From: Cryobacterium sp. Y11 | GTDB taxonomy: Bacteria; Actinomycetota; Actinomycetes; Actinomycetales; Microbacteriaceae | Assembly (NCBI RefSeq): GCF_002929535.1 | Contig: NZ_PJJO01000061.1 | Span: 310,001-374,000 of the forward strand | Length of the DNA stretch: 64,000 nt | Reading direction: 5' to 3' | In this document: piece after piece, positions 34,683-44,239 of the stretch | How positions within the stretch are numbered: position 1 is the stretch's first letter | Layout: each line of letters starts with the position of its first letter | Program-made: the position numbers and the translations under genes | The notes under the pieces: model-generated | What the model saw: the letters and a program-made list of their open reading frames with translations, nothing else | The model's database searches: none | What the model was told of the DNA's origin: nothing

Positions 34683-35567
34683 GTGCGTACCAGGAGAGAC
34701 CAACTGAGCGGTGCGGGAGCTCAGGTCGCCACCGAGATCAGCATCAATTTCGGGTCGTCAGTGGCCGGCCTACTCATTCCGTTGGTCGGCTCGCCCGTCG
34801 TCGTCGCGGCGCGGCAGATCGTCATGGTCATCGTCGTACTGCCGCTGGCCAGGCCTCAACTGAAGGATCTCAGTTGGGGCCGGATCTGGCCGCCGCTGGC
34901 GCTGGGCATGGTACTCGCCGTGATGAATCTCAGTTTTTACCAGGCCGTTAGCCTGCTCGGGCTCGGCGTTGCTGCGACCATTGAATTTCTCGGACCGTTT
35001 GCTCTCGCCCTCGTCACCAGCCGTCGCATTCTGGACTTCATCTGCGCCGCGGCGGCGGCCGCCGGCGTGTTTCTGCTGACCTGGTCGGACGGCACGCTCA
35101 ACCTGCTCGGTATTGCTCTCGCGCTCACCGCGGCGGCCGCCTGGTTATGCTACATTCTGCTCACCCGACGGGTGGCCACCAAATTCCCCGGGCTCGAGGG
35201 CATTTCCATCGCGAGCCTGGTCAGCCTCGTGATCGTGGTTCCCATCGCGTTGTTCACCCTCGACCTGTCGGCTTTCACCTGGGGCGTTGTCGGACTGCTC
35301 CTGCTCGTCGGCGTCGTCTCCTCGGCCTTTCCCTACACGCTCGATACCTATATCTTGCGGCGGATCAGCCCGCGCCTGTACGCGATCATTACGAGCTTCG
35401 GCCCGGTGATCGCGGCCGGTTTCGGCGTTCTCGTGCTTGGAGAGACGTTCACCCTGCTGCAACAGATCGCCATCGTCGTGGTCTGCGTTGCCGCAGGGGC
35501 CGCGATCGCGACCCAGCGCGATCGCCCAACGTCCGACCTCGAGCTGACCGCGACCGCGATTCCCTGA
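34683..35567 (+). CDS. EamA/RhtA-like metabolite exporter
   Basis: A 294-residue ten-helix transporter of the drug/metabolite superfamily. It contains two EamA repeats: GSSVAGLLIPLVGSPVVVAA to LLTWSDGT, and LLGIALALTAAAAWLCYILL to the end. YQAVSLLGLGVAATIEFLGP and VLVLGETFTLLQQIAIVVVC are typical of RhtA (threonine/homoserine exporter). I chose the GTG at 34683 because AGGAG precedes it and the helices start about 15 residues later. The direction of transport is inferred from the family. Confidence 0.85.
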   Translation: MRTRRDQLSGAGAQVATEISINFGSSVAGLLIPLVGSPVVVAARQIVMVIVVLPLARPQLKDLSWGRIWPPLALGMVLAVMNLSFYQAVSLLGLGVAATIEFLGPFALALVTSRRILDFICAAAAAAGVFLLTWSDGTLNLLGIALALTAAAAWLCYILLTRRVATKFPGLEGISIASLVSLVIVVPIALFTLDLSAFTWGVVGLLLLVGVVSSAFPYTLDTYILRRISPRLYAIITSFGPVIAAGFGVLVLGETFTLLQQIAIVVVCVAAGAAIATQRDRPTSDLELTATAIP

Positions 35568-35611
35568 GCGGGCACGTCGAGACCCCGGGCATCCGCTGGG
35601 AAAACGGTGCT

Positions 35612-36283
35612 TTATTCGACGCGCAGTCCGAGGTGGGCGGCGAGTAGCGGCGCCAGCAGGCTGAGCTGAGCGTCGTCGATCGTCGCCCCGCGCAGACCAT
35701 CGAGGCCGTGGATAGCCGAGAAATCGCTCCCGCGCAGGTCAACGTCCTTGAGCTTGGCGCCGCCAACATCGAGCGTGGTGATGCGGCAGTTCGGCAGTTC
35801 GAGGCGCTGCACGGTGGCACTTCCAAGGTCGAGCTCGTCGATGATGCAGTTGCTGAGCAGTACGTCGGTCAGGGTGGCGTTTCGCAGGTTCACGAAATCG
35901 AGCTTGGAGCCGTCGATGTGTACCGAGTGCATGATTGCCTCGTAGGCCTCGACCGAGCCGAGTCGGGCATGGTCGATGCGCACGTCACGCCAGTTGGATC
36001 GCGGCGCGCTGAACACCGGCGCGTGCAGGTCGGTGGCCAGGCACTCCGAAAAGGATGCCCCGCGCAGCTTGGTCTCATGCAGGGATACCCCCACGAATTC
36101 ACACTCCCGGAACGAAATACCGGTCAGGTCCCGGCCGTCGAGGTTCGCGCCTGTGTAGCGTTCGGTGTCGCGGATGTCACCGGGGCGCAGTCGCGCACCG
36201 TCGTCGGCGAGTTCGGGCAACGTGATGCGGTCGATCGACGCCTTGCGGGTGCCGGACCCGGTTCGAGTGCTAGGTTTTGCCAC
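35612..36283 (-). CDS. Pentapeptide-repeat protein
   Basis: A 223-residue protein with the A(D/N)LxG-type repeats that build a right-handed quadrilateral beta-helix: GANLDGRDLTGISFRECEFV, GVSLHETKLRGASF, LDFVNLRNATLTDVLLSNC and GAKLKDVDLRGSDFSA. Such proteins often mimic DNA or protect gyrase, but many have no known role. The GTG at 36283 has TAGGGG upstream. The longer open frame to 36430 overlaps the next gene and is not repeat-like. It lies 2 nt after the F420-type oxidoreductase gene, so the two are probably co-transcribed. Confidence 0.85.
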   Translation of the reverse strand: MAKPSTRTGSGTRKASIDRITLPELADDGARLRPGDIRDTERYTGANLDGRDLTGISFRECEFVGVSLHETKLRGASFSECLATDLHAPVFSAPRSNWRDVRIDHARLGSVEAYEAIMHSVHIDGSKLDFVNLRNATLTDVLLSNCIIDELDLGSATVQRLELPNCRITTLDVGGAKLKDVDLRGSDFSAIHGLDGLRGATIDDAQLSLLAPLLAAHLGLRVE

Positions 36284-36285
36284 CC

Positions 36286-36723
36286 CTATGTAATGGGTTC
36301 GAGCACGAACACCGGAATTTCGCGGTCGGTTTTGACCTGGTAATCGGCATAATCGGGGAACGCCGCCACGGCGCGCGCCCACCAGATGGCCTTGTCGTAG
36401 CCGGTGACCTCCCGGGCGCGCATGTCCCACTTCTGCGTGCCGTCCTGCAGCTCAACCTCGGGGTGGGCGATGACGTTGGCGTACCAGACCGGATTCTTCG
36501 GGCTGCCACCGAGCGAGGCGACGACGGCATAGTGGCCCTCGTGTTCGACGCGCATGAGCGGCGCCTTGCGTAACTTGCCGCTTTTCACACCGAGCGTCGT
36601 CAGCACGATGACGGGCATGCCGCGCAGGGTCGTGCCCTCCGTACCACCGGACTTCTCGTACTGATCGACCTGGTCGCGCACCCACTGGGCGGTGCTTGGT
36701 TCGTATTCTCCGATGAGGGGCAT
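36286..36723 (-). CDS. DUF385/Ddn-like F420-dependent oxidoreductase
   Basis: A 145-residue protein of the deazaflavin-dependent nitroreductase family. The diagnostic stretch is [20 protein letters not shown], where the LTTxGxKSGKxRxxPL motif contacts F420. It is followed by [20 protein letters not shown] (with the conserved PxWYxN) and ending VFVLEPI. It should reduce its substrate with F420H2; the substrate is unknown. The ATG at 36723 gives the usual family N-terminus ([20 protein letters not shown]). The frame extends 48 nt upstream to 36771. Confidence 0.85.
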   Translation of the reverse strand: MPLIGEYEPSTAQWVRDQVDQYEKSGGTEGTTLRGMPVIVLTTLGVKSGKLRKAPLMRVEHEGHYAVVASLGGSPKNPVWYANVIAHPEVELQDGTQKWDMRAREVTGYDKAIWWARAVAAFPDYADYQVKTDREIPVFVLEPIT

Positions 36724-36801
36724 GCCTGCCACAACGTCGTGGCCGCTGGGAACATTCCACCCGGACAGCACCGACGCGTCGCGAGTAGCCCAGCAACCCT
36801 G

Positions 36802-36897
36802 GTGGCTAATTCAGGAAATCCGACTTCCTGGTCAACCCGAGCCGTGCGATTCCGGGCCCCGGGACCCCGCACGCGGTGAATTTCCTGAATTCGCCAC
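36802..36897. repeat. 18-bp inverted repeats bounding a 96-bp segment
   Basis: GTGGCTAATTCAGGAAAT at the left and its inverted form ATTTCCTGAATTCGCCAC at the right match in 17 of 18 positions. The 60-bp interior carries a further CGTGCG/CGCACG hairpin and a GC-rich centre. It lies between the oxidoreductase gene start and the end of the MFS gene, where a simple terminator would be expected. It could be a large cruciform or a miniature transposon-like unit. No target-site duplication was recognised. Confidence 0.8.
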
Positions 36898-36972
36898 GGG
36901 CGAGACCTGACCAGTTGCCGCGCACGAAAAACATTGGTCGAGGGCGGAAAACTTCGCGTCGCTTTCGTGCGG

Positions 36973-38262
36973 CTAGAGCAGACGGCCCGGACGGTGCGGC
37001 GCGTACCGGGGAATGTAGCGGCGCAGCAGAACCGCACCGCAGAGGCCGATCGCCCCCATCACCCCGCTCGCCACGGAGAGCGAGACCAGAGCGGTGATGC
37101 CGGCGACGACCAGGGGCGCTGCGGCGCTGCCGAAGTCGGCCGTGAAACGCCAGGCACCGAGGAACGGCGCCGGATTCGGCCGCGGAGCCAGATCGGCGCC
37201 GAGCGTCATCAGCAATCCGCTGCCGATACCGTTGGCGAGCGAGAGAAACATGGCCACGCCGATGAACCACTCCACATTGCTCGGCAGGTCGTGGGTGAAC
37301 GCGAGCGCCAGGTGGCCAGCGCCGAGGCCGATCATCGAGGGAAGGGCGCTCCAGATGCGGCCGAACCTGTCCATGATCTGGCCGCTGACATAGAAGAGGG
37401 CGAAGTCGATGCCGCCGGCGATGCCGATGATGAGCGCGGTATCGGGGGCGCTGATGCCGATGCTGACCGCCCAGAGCGGCAGCATTACCGTGCGGCTGGC
37501 GCGCATCGCACCGATCAGTCCCGCGCCGGAGCCCAGCCGCAGGAGTACTTCGCGGTGACTCCAAATGGTCTGGAACAGCCCCTGCACGGCTACGGCCGGC
37601 CGCGCCGTTCCGGTGCTGCTGATCGCTCCCGTGCTCGTGTCAGTGGTGTCGAATACGGTCTTATCAGCGGAAGGAGTGGTGAAGGTTTTTGACGGGTCGG
37701 CTAAGAGCAGCAGCAAGACCGACGCGCCGACACAGCAGACGATGAACACCCAGAACACGGCCTGGGTGCCGCCGGTGAGGTGGATAAGTCCGGCCGAGAG
37801 AAAGGGGCCCACGAACCAGCCGGCTCGAAACACACCGCCGAGCGTTGACAGCGCGCGGGCTCGGTAGACCAGCGGCACATAGTTGGTCATGAAGGCGTGC
37901 CTGGCGAGGGCAAAGATGGCCGTGGCGAGCCCAACCAGAAAAATGCCGAGGCCGAGCACGAACGGATTGGGCGCGGCCATGCACACGATCACGGCACCGA
38001 TGGTGAGAGCGGATGCCCAGATCATCGCGTTGCGCTCCCCGATACGCGAGACGATCCAACCGCTGGGAATATCGCCGACCAGCTCGCCGAGCATGACCAT
38101 CGCGGCGATAACGCCGGCAATGGCGAGGGAGGCGCCAAGGTCGCTCGCGACCACCGGAATCAAGGGGATAATGGCGCCCTCGCCAATCGAAAACAGCAGG
38201 GTCGGCAGAAACGCAACCAGTGCGACCGAGCGCAGGCTGAAGGGGCTATCGGCGTTGCTCAT
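36973..38262 (-). CDS. MFS transporter
   Basis: A 429-residue twelve-helix MFS protein of the sugar/drug efflux type. Motif A-like GELVGDIPSGWIVSRIGERN lies after helix 2. There is a long Ser/Thr/Ala-rich central loop (SADKTVFDTTDTSTGAISST) before the second half. I chose the ATG giving MSNADSPFSLRS at 38262; the frame runs 27 nt further. The substrate is unknown. It is divergent from prfB. Confidence 0.85.
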   Translation of the reverse strand: MSNADSPFSLRSVALVAFLPTLLFSIGEGAIIPLIPVVASDLGASLAIAGVIAAMVMLGELVGDIPSGWIVSRIGERNAMIWASALTIGAVIVCMAAPNPFVLGLGIFLVGLATAIFALARHAFMTNYVPLVYRARALSTLGGVFRAGWFVGPFLSAGLIHLTGGTQAVFWVFIVCCVGASVLLLLLADPSKTFTTPSADKTVFDTTDTSTGAISSTGTARPAVAVQGLFQTIWSHREVLLRLGSGAGLIGAMRASRTVMLPLWAVSIGISAPDTALIIGIAGGIDFALFYVSGQIMDRFGRIWSALPSMIGLGAGHLALAFTHDLPSNVEWFIGVAMFLSLANGIGSGLLMTLGADLAPRPNPAPFLGAWRFTADFGSAAAPLVVAGITALVSLSVASGVMGAIGLCGAVLLRRYIPRYAPHRPGRLL

Positions 38263-38393
38263 CGGTTTCGATGCTACTCGAAGTGCCATTCCACCCGTGC
38301 TATCCGGCCTCGGCTATTCCGCCCGTGATCGTCGACCGGTGTTGCCACTCGCCCGGCCCCATCGCAAATTTCGCCCGGTAGGCTGAACGGACC

Positions 38394-39506
38394 ATGATTG
38401 ACTTGGATTTCTCAGTACAGATCGCCGCGCTGCGGACCACGTTTGGCGACATCCGCTCGGTGATCGACATTGATCGACTGCGCGCGGAGATCGACGACCT
38501 CAGCGGCGAGGCCGGCATGCCCGATTTGTGGGACGACACCGAGCACGCACAGAAGGTGACGAGCGACCTCAGTCACCGGCAATCCCAGCTGGCCCGCATC
38601 GAGAGCATCGGAGCCCGGCTCGACGACCTCGTTGTGCTCGTGGACATGGCCAATGACGGCCAAGGCGACCAGGAACTGGCCGACGAAGCAACGCTAGAGC
38701 TCGCGAACCTGCAGAAACTACTCGGCGAGCTCGAGGTGCAGACCCTGCTCAACGGCGAGTTCGACGAACGCAACGCCGTCATCACCATTCGCGCCGGCGC
38801 CGGGGGGGTGGATGCCGCCGACTTCGCCGAGATGCTGCTGCGCATGTATTTGCGCTACGCGGAACAACACGACTACCGCACCACCGTGCTCGACATCAGC
38901 TACGCCGAAGAAGCCGGTATCAAGAGCGCGACCTTCGAGGTTGACGCGGCCTACGCTTTCGGCACGCTCAGCGTCGAAGCCGGCACCCACCGCCTGGTGC
39001 GCATGAGTCCGTTCAACTCGGCCGGCAAACGCCAGACCTCGTTCGCGGCGGTCGAGGTGGTTCCCTTGATCGAACAGACCGAATCGATCGAGGTACCCGA
39101 CGGCGACATTCGAGTGGATGTTTTCCGCTCCAGCGGCCCGGGTGGCCAATCCGTCAACACCACCGACTCGGCCGTGCGCATCACCCACCTACCCACCGGC
39201 ACGGTGGTGAGCTGCCAGAACGAAAAGAGCCAGATTCAAAACCGCGCCGCCGCCATGCGCGTGCTGCAGTCGCGCTTGCTGGTGCTGGAACGCGAGAAAG
39301 AGGCCGCGACCAAGAAAGAGCTCGCCGGCAACATCACCGCGAGCTGGGGTGACCAGATGCGCAGCTACGTGCTCGCGCCCTACCAAATGGTCAAGGATCT
39401 GCGCACCGAGTATGAAGTGAACAACCCCAGCAACGTCTTCGATGGTGACCTGGACGGATTCATCTCGGCCGGCATCCGTTGGCGCAAGAAAGCGCCGGAC
39501 GCTTAA
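38394..39506 (+). CDS. prfB: Peptide chain release factor 2
   Basis: Reads UGA and UAA stop codons. It has 370 residues, with the RF2 anticodon-like tripeptide SPF in [17 protein letters not shown] and the hydrolysis motif GGQ in [18 protein letters not shown]. There is no internal UGA frameshift: the frame is continuous from ATG, as usual in actinobacteria. prfB upstream of ftsEX and smpB is a conserved actinobacterial order, which supports the call. Confidence 0.97.
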   Translation: MIDLDFSVQIAALRTTFGDIRSVIDIDRLRAEIDDLSGEAGMPDLWDDTEHAQKVTSDLSHRQSQLARIESIGARLDDLVVLVDMANDGQGDQELADEATLELANLQKLLGELEVQTLLNGEFDERNAVITIRAGAGGVDAADFAEMLLRMYLRYAEQHDYRTTVLDISYAEEAGIKSATFEVDAAYAFGTLSVEAGTHRLVRMSPFNSAGKRQTSFAAVEVVPLIEQTESIEVPDGDIRVDVFRSSGPGGQSVNTTDSAVRITHLPTGTVVSCQNEKSQIQNRAAAMRVLQSRLLVLEREKEAATKKELAGNITASWGDQMRSYVLAPYQMVKDLRTEYEVNNPSNVFDGDLDGFISAGIRWRKKAPDA

Positions 39507-39583
39507 ACGGTTACTGAGGCTTGGCACCCTCGGGGCATGTCGCTGTAGGGAAAACGCTGCTGAATGCCTAGGCTCTAAGAGCT

Positions 39584-40810
39584 ATGATCCGCTTTGATCA
39601 CATATCCAAGAAGTATCCCGGCACCACTCGGCCGGCATTGAACTCGATCGACGTCGAGATTTTGCGAGGCGAATTCGTCTTTCTGGTCGGCGCCTCCGGA
39701 TCGGGCAAATCGAGCTGCCTGCGGCTCGTGCTCAAGGAAGAGAAGCCGACCAGCGGCAGCATTCACGTGCTCGGCCAGGACTTGCGGTCGATCTCCAACC
39801 GCAAGGTGCCCTATTTTCGCCGCAACATGGGCGTTGTCTTTCAGGACTTTCGCCTGCTGCCGAACAAGACCGTGTTCGACAACGTCGCCTTCAGCCTGCA
39901 GGTCATCGGCAAGAGCCGTGGCTTCATTCAGGAAGCCGTGCCGGACACCCTCAAGATGGTCGGTTTGGCCGAAAAGGCGCAGCGCCTGCCGCACGAACTC
40001 TCCGGTGGGGAGCAGCAGCGCGTGGCCATTGCCCGCGCCATCGTGAACAAGCCGCAGATTCTGCTGGCCGATGAGCCAACCGGAAACCTCGACCCCACCA
40101 CGAGCGCTGAGATCATGTCCCTGCTCGCGAGTATCAACGCCGGCGGGACCACCGTGATCATGGCTACCCACGAGGCCGGCATCGTCGACCAGATGCAGCG
40201 TCGCGTGATCGAACTCGTCCATGGCGAGATTGTGCGCGACGAACGTCAGGGCGGGTACGCCACGGCATCCATCCCGACCATCGTGAATAGTTCTGCGGCG
40301 GATGCCCCCACCAACGAGGCGCCGCCCGTCGCGTCGATCTATGCCCGGCCCGCCAAAGCGCTGGCCCAGCCAGCTGTTTCTGAGCTGCCGGTTTCTGAGC
40401 TGCCGGTTTCTCAGCTTCCGGTGTCACAGCCGGCCGTTGTTCGACCGTCGCTGACCCATCCGTCGGCGCCGGTGCCAGAAACGTCGGTGTCGCTGCATCA
40501 CGCAGCTGCGGCAGCGGTCGCGGCAGCCAAGGCGCCGACTGAGGTCGAGGCTCCGGCTCCGGCTGTACAGGCTCCGGCTGTACAGACTCCGGCTGCGGCT
40601 CCGGCCGCGCCGGCACCAGTGGCAGCGTCGCAGACTGACGAGGTCGATCATGATCAGATCCCGGCCTCGCCGCCGATGACCCGTCCGGTACTTCCGGTCA
40701 CCGCTAACGACGACCCAGAACAGCTCACACTGGCCGAGAAACTCGGGCTGCGGGCACCGGGAGAGAAACCCGACCATACCGGCGAGCAGAATGTGGGGCC
40801 AACCCGATGA
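39584..40810 (+). CDS. ftsE: Cell-division ATPase FtsE with long C-terminal tail
   Basis: The first 228 residues are a standard FtsE: FVFLVGASGSGKSSCLRLVL (Walker A at 36-44), FQDFRLLPNKTVFDNVAFSL, the signature LSGGEQQRVAIARAIV and Walker B LLADEPTGNLD. The last 180 residues are a disordered-looking Pro/Ala/Val-rich tail with tandem repeats (PVSELPVSELPVSQLPVSQP; APAVQAPAVQTP). The normal family length is about 230, so the tail nearly doubles it. FtsE works with FtsX to control peptidoglycan hydrolases at division. ftsX overlaps its stop (ATGA). Confidence 0.95.
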   Translation: MIRFDHISKKYPGTTRPALNSIDVEILRGEFVFLVGASGSGKSSCLRLVLKEEKPTSGSIHVLGQDLRSISNRKVPYFRRNMGVVFQDFRLLPNKTVFDNVAFSLQVIGKSRGFIQEAVPDTLKMVGLAEKAQRLPHELSGGEQQRVAIARAIVNKPQILLADEPTGNLDPTTSAEIMSLLASINAGGTTVIMATHEAGIVDQMQRRVIELVHGEIVRDERQGGYATASIPTIVNSSAADAPTNEAPPVASIYARPAKALAQPAVSELPVSELPVSQLPVSQPAVVRPSLTHPSAPVPETSVSLHHAAAAAVAAAKAPTEVEAPAPAVQAPAVQTPAAAPAAPAPVAASQTDEVDHDQIPASPPMTRPVLPVTANDDPEQLTLAEKLGLRAPGEKPDHTGEQNVGPTR

Positions 40811-41721
40811 GGCTCGGTCTGGTGCTGTCCGAGGTCGCGAATGGCCTTCGGCGCAATGCGTCGATGGTCGTGTCCGTCGTGCTCGTGACATTCATCTCGC
40901 TCACCTTCGTCGGCGCGGCAATACTCATGCAGATGCAGATCGGCCAGATGAAGAATTTCTGGTACGACAAGGCGCAGGTTGGCATCTACCTGTGCTCCGA
41001 TATCTCGCCGGGTGAAACCTGCACCGGCGGCGACGCCTCACCCGAGCAGATCGCAGCGGTCGAGGCGCAGCTCGAGGGGCCAACGCTTGCACAATTCATC
41101 GATACCTATTATTTCGAGACGCACGAGCAAGCCTTCGAGAACTTCAAGAAGCAGTTCGCCGGCAACCCGGTCGCCGACTATGTGACCGCGGACCAGTTGA
41201 ATCAGACTTTCTGGGTCAACCTGAAGGACCCCTCGAAATCGGCCGTGTTGGTGGAGAGCCTGTCGGGAATCGCTGGCGTCGAAAATGTCACTGACCAGCG
41301 TAAATACCTTGACCAGATCTTCTCGGTGCTCAACGTCGCGAGCTACACGGCCATCGGTATTGCCGGGTTGATGTTGATCGCGGCCGCGCTGTTGATTGCC
41401 ACGACCATCCGTTTGTCAGCTTTCTCCAGGCGCCGGGAACTGGGCATTATGCGGTTGGTGGGTGCGAGCAACCGCTTCATTCAGACGCCGTTCATTCTCG
41501 AGGGCGTGTTTGCGGCGTTGCTGGGCTCGCTGCTGGCCGGCGGCGCAATCGTGGCCCTGGTGTACTTCTTCGTGCAGGGCTATCTCGGCGCGAGGCTGAC
41601 CGGCTTCGCCCTGGTCGGCATGGACGATGCCCTCGTTGTGGTGCCCATTTTGTTGGTCGTTGGCGCGGTCTTGGCCGCGTTCTCGGCCAACTTTGCGATC
41701 ACGCGCTACCTCAAGGTTTAG
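40807..41721 (+). CDS. ftsX: Cell-division membrane protein FtsX
   Basis: A 304-residue four-helix protein. The N-terminal helix (MVVSVVLVTFISLTFVGAAI) is followed by a large outside loop with two Cys (LCSDISPGETC), then three C-terminal helices, with RRRELGIMRLVGASNRFIQT between the second and third. This is the FtsX layout. The outside domain is where it activates cell-wall hydrolases. It is translated as a coupled pair with ftsE. Confidence 0.95.
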   Translation: MRLGLVLSEVANGLRRNASMVVSVVLVTFISLTFVGAAILMQMQIGQMKNFWYDKAQVGIYLCSDISPGETCTGGDASPEQIAAVEAQLEGPTLAQFIDTYYFETHEQAFENFKKQFAGNPVADYVTADQLNQTFWVNLKDPSKSAVLVESLSGIAGVENVTDQRKYLDQIFSVLNVASYTAIGIAGLMLIAAALLIATTIRLSAFSRRRELGIMRLVGASNRFIQTPFILEGVFAALLGSLLAGGAIVALVYFFVQGYLGARLTGFALVGMDDALVVVPILLVVGAVLAAFSANFAITRYLKV

Positions 41722-41832
41722 CCCGCACACGGATGCAGTGGGTGGGGGCCGCCGATGCGGCTAGACTAGTGGGCTGTCTACCGGATCGACCGGCAGCATC
41801 CGCTCTGATCAATATGAATTGAGGTGAGGTAC

Positions 41833-42309
41833 ATGCCCAGGGAACGTGGCGAAAAGGTCGTGGCAACCAATCGCAAGGCCCGACATGACTACCTCATCAG
41901 TGACACCTACGAGGCCGGTATGGTCTTGAGTGGCACCGAGGTTAAGTCGCTCCGTGCCGGAAGGGCGACCCTGGTCGATGGATACGCCTTCGTTGAGGGT
42001 GGCGAGGCGTGGCTGGATGCGGTGCACATTCCGGAGTATTCCGGCGGCTCGTGGACCAACCACCCGCCGCGGAGGAAGCGCAAGCTCCTGTTGCACAAGA
42101 AGGAGATTATCAAGATCAGCCACAAGACCAAGGAGGGCGGTTACACGCTCATTCCGTTGCGGATTTACTTCGCGGATGGTCGGGCCAAGGTGGAGATCGC
42201 CGTAGCCAAGGGTAAGAAAGAGTACGACAAGCGTCAGACGCTGCGGGAACGCACCGACAAGCGTGAATCGGACCGCGCGATGTCGGCGCAGCGACACCTC
42301 GGCGACTAA
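41833..42309 (+). CDS. smpB: SsrA-binding protein SmpB
   Basis: Binds tmRNA and brings it to stalled ribosomes. It has 158 residues with [20 protein letters not shown] at the start, [40 protein letters not shown] and a C-terminal [19 protein letters not shown] tail that enters the decoding site. I chose the ATG at 41833, which has GAGGTGAGG upstream; the GTG at 41824 is also in frame. ssrA follows about 120 bp downstream. Confidence 0.96.
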   Translation: MPRERGEKVVATNRKARHDYLISDTYEAGMVLSGTEVKSLRAGRATLVDGYAFVEGGEAWLDAVHIPEYSGGSWTNHPPRRKRKLLLHKKEIIKISHKTKEGGYTLIPLRIYFADGRAKVEIAVAKGKKEYDKRQTLRERTDKRESDRAMSAQRHLGD

Positions 42310-42333
42310 GTCACTTTTGTAGTAGTGTAGAGG

Positions 42334-42355
42334 GCTGCACCGAAACTGGTGCAGC
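42334..42355 (+). terminator. Hairpin between smpB and ssrA
   Basis: GCTGCACC and GGTGCAGC pair perfectly with a 6-nt loop, 25 bp after the smpB stop, followed by TTGG. It probably ends smpB transcription, weakly, before the tmRNA promoter. Confidence 0.5.
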
Positions 42356-42431
42356 TTGGTAACTCAACAGCGTGTGACACGAACCCATCGACGGCCCCGG
42401 TGTTGATTAAGACGCGGGGCGCGATGTGTAT

Positions 42432-42806
42432 GGGGATGATCGGTTTCGACATTGTTTGCGCAATTGTGAGAAGCGGGTCGAGGATGCAGGGTTATCTCGT
42501 AAACGATCTCTGCAAAACAATAAGTGCCAAATCAAACCGCACTGACTTCGCTCTCGCTGCCTAAGCGAAAGCACTAAAGAAGTCCGCCAGACCGGGAATG
42601 CTCTCTACCCGGATCCTGACGTCATTTAGAGAGCTTGCTTCTACATTGAGCCACGGGGCGTAGAGGGACTTAAACGAAGGCTGGGCCTGTCGGAGTAGAT
42701 GCCAGTGGCAAATTCCGGGGCCGAGAAAGCGACTTCACTGGATACACCCGTAGAAGGCATATGACCACAGCAGTGGACCGGGGTTCAATTCCCCGCATCT
42801 CCACCA
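42432..42806 (+). ncRNA. ssrA: tmRNA
   Basis: The 5' end GGGGATGATCGGTTTCGACA and the 3' end GGTTCAATTCCCCGCATCTC followed by CACCA are the tRNA-like parts, with encoded CCA. The tag reading frame is at 42526-42564: GCC AAA TCA AAC CGC ACT GAC TTC, then GCT CTC GCT GCC and TAA, giving AKSNRTDFALAA, a typical degradation tag ending ALAA. It rescues stalled ribosomes together with SmpB just upstream. Confidence 0.98.
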
Positions 42807-42839
42807 TCGGTTTTGTCACACGCTGTTTTGTTCTCGCTC

Positions 42840-42870
42840 ACGTCAGGCCGCCCAGTGGGCGGCCTGACGT
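42840..42870. terminator. Terminator after tmRNA (and for converging TerC gene)
   Basis: ACGTCAGGCCGCCCA and TGGGCGGCCTGACGT form a perfect 15-bp inverted repeat around a single G. TTTTG lies upstream and TGTTG downstream; there is no long T-run. It can serve both ssrA and the leftward TerC gene. Confidence 0.7.
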
Positions 42871-42942
42871 GTTGAGCGATCTCATTCCATCGCTGCAGGA
42901 CACCTGCCGCCGATGAGGGACCGTACTGGTGCGCGACCGGCT

Positions 42943-44130
42943 CTACCGGGCCAAGTACGCATCATGCTGCCGGTGCGCTTCCGCCACCTGCTCACGGATC
43001 CGGTCGACGTCCTTGGCCTTGTCGCGGTATTTCAGGTCCATGGCCGAAACCTGTGCTTCCTCAGCCGCCAGCAGTCGGTAGATCCGCTCACGCTCGGCGA
43101 GGTCAGCGGTGTAGTCAAGATCCAGGTAGCTGACAGCATGGCGGCGTGCATTGTTGATGGCGGTCTGGGCTTTGCCCGCCCTGCTGAGCAGCGAGGCCAC
43201 AACGGTAATGGTGAGCACCCCGATGATGACGCTGAGGGAGAGGCCCGTGCTGATTTCCACGACCGGAACCGGTTCACCGCCGTTAATGAACGGCAGGTTG
43301 TTCTCATGGAGGGCATGAAGCACCAGCTTGACGCCGATGAAGGCCAGAACGGTCGCGAGGCCGTACGAGAGGTAAATAAGCCGGTCCAGCAGCCCGTCGA
43401 TCAGGAAGTACAGCTGGCGCAGTCCCATCAGTGAGAACGCGGTAGCGGTGAAGACGATGTAGACATTCTGGGTCAGCCCAAAGATCGCAGGTATGGAATC
43501 GAGCGCGAACAGGATGTCGGTGCCGCCGATCGCGACCATGACCAAGAGCATGGGCGTGAGCGCCTTCTTGCCATTGTGCATGGTGAACAGCTTGTCGCCG
43601 TCGTAATGCTCGGTGGTGTGGAAGCTTCTCTTGGCCAAGCGGATCATCAGGTTGTCGGCCCGGTTGTCTCCGTCGCCTTCGGGCTTGAGCAGATTGCCCG
43701 CGGTGATCAGCAGGATCAAGCCGAAGATGTAGAACACCCAGGCGAAGGAATTGATCAGCGCCGCGCCGATAAAAATGAACCCGGTTCGAGCGATCAGGGA
43801 GAAGACGATGCCGAACAGCAATACCTTTTGCTGGTCCTCGCGGGGAACCCGGAAGCTTGCCATGATAATCAGGAAGACAAACAGGTTGTCCACTGACAGG
43901 GCCTTCTCCGTGATGTAGCCGGCGAAGTACTCCGACCCCATCGTGGTACCGCCGAAGATAAGCACCAAAATGCCAAAGAGAATAGCGAGGCCCACGTAGA
44001 TGGAGGACCACACGGCCGCTTCCTTCAGCGACGGAACGTGCGCCTTGCGGATGTGGAAGAAGTAGTCAAAGGCGAGCAATGCCACAATGACAACGATGGT
44101 GGCGCCCCAGATGAGGGGTGAAACAGTCAT
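42943..44130 (-). CDS. TerC family membrane protein
   Basis: A 395-residue integral membrane protein of the TerC/Alx type. It carries the conserved GYITEKALSVDNLFVFLIIM, VLLFGIVFSLIARTGFIFIG and GGTDILFALDSIPAIFGLTQ segments with buried acidic residues, in seven to nine helices. The family is linked to tellurite resistance and, more recently, manganese export. A charged cytoplasmic C-terminus of about 70 residues (RREYLDLDY-like, ending RQHDAYLAR) is longer than usual. No yybP-ykoY riboswitch was recognised upstream. Confidence 0.92.
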   Translation of the reverse strand: MTVSPLIWGATIVVIVALLAFDYFFHIRKAHVPSLKEAAVWSSIYVGLAILFGILVLIFGGTTMGSEYFAGYITEKALSVDNLFVFLIIMASFRVPREDQQKVLLFGIVFSLIARTGFIFIGAALINSFAWVFYIFGLILLITAGNLLKPEGDGDNRADNLMIRLAKRSFHTTEHYDGDKLFTMHNGKKALTPMLLVMVAIGGTDILFALDSIPAIFGLTQNVYIVFTATAFSLMGLRQLYFLIDGLLDRLIYLSYGLATVLAFIGVKLVLHALHENNLPFINGGEPVPVVEISTGLSLSVIIGVLTITVVASLLSRAGKAQTAINNARRHAVSYLDLDYTADLAERERIYRLLAAEEAQVSAMDLKYRDKAKDVDRIREQVAEAHRQHDAYLAR

Positions 44131-44239
44131 GAAGTCTGCTTTCCTAAGGTGGTGGCAGTGAGCCTAGCCCAGTCCGGTGACGTGGCGGCTTGCGTTTGGC
44201 ATACACTAACGCTTTCACCTGCACTCGGGTAGCTGGCAG

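Noticed and set aside
42349..42564. Open frame of 71 codons within the smpB-ssrA region
   Set aside because: It lies in the tmRNA, and only its last part (AKSNRTDFALAA) is translated, as the tag.
42840..42870. Insertion-sequence end
   Set aside because: The perfect dyad is a single hairpin next to ssrA with no transposase; a terminator is simpler.
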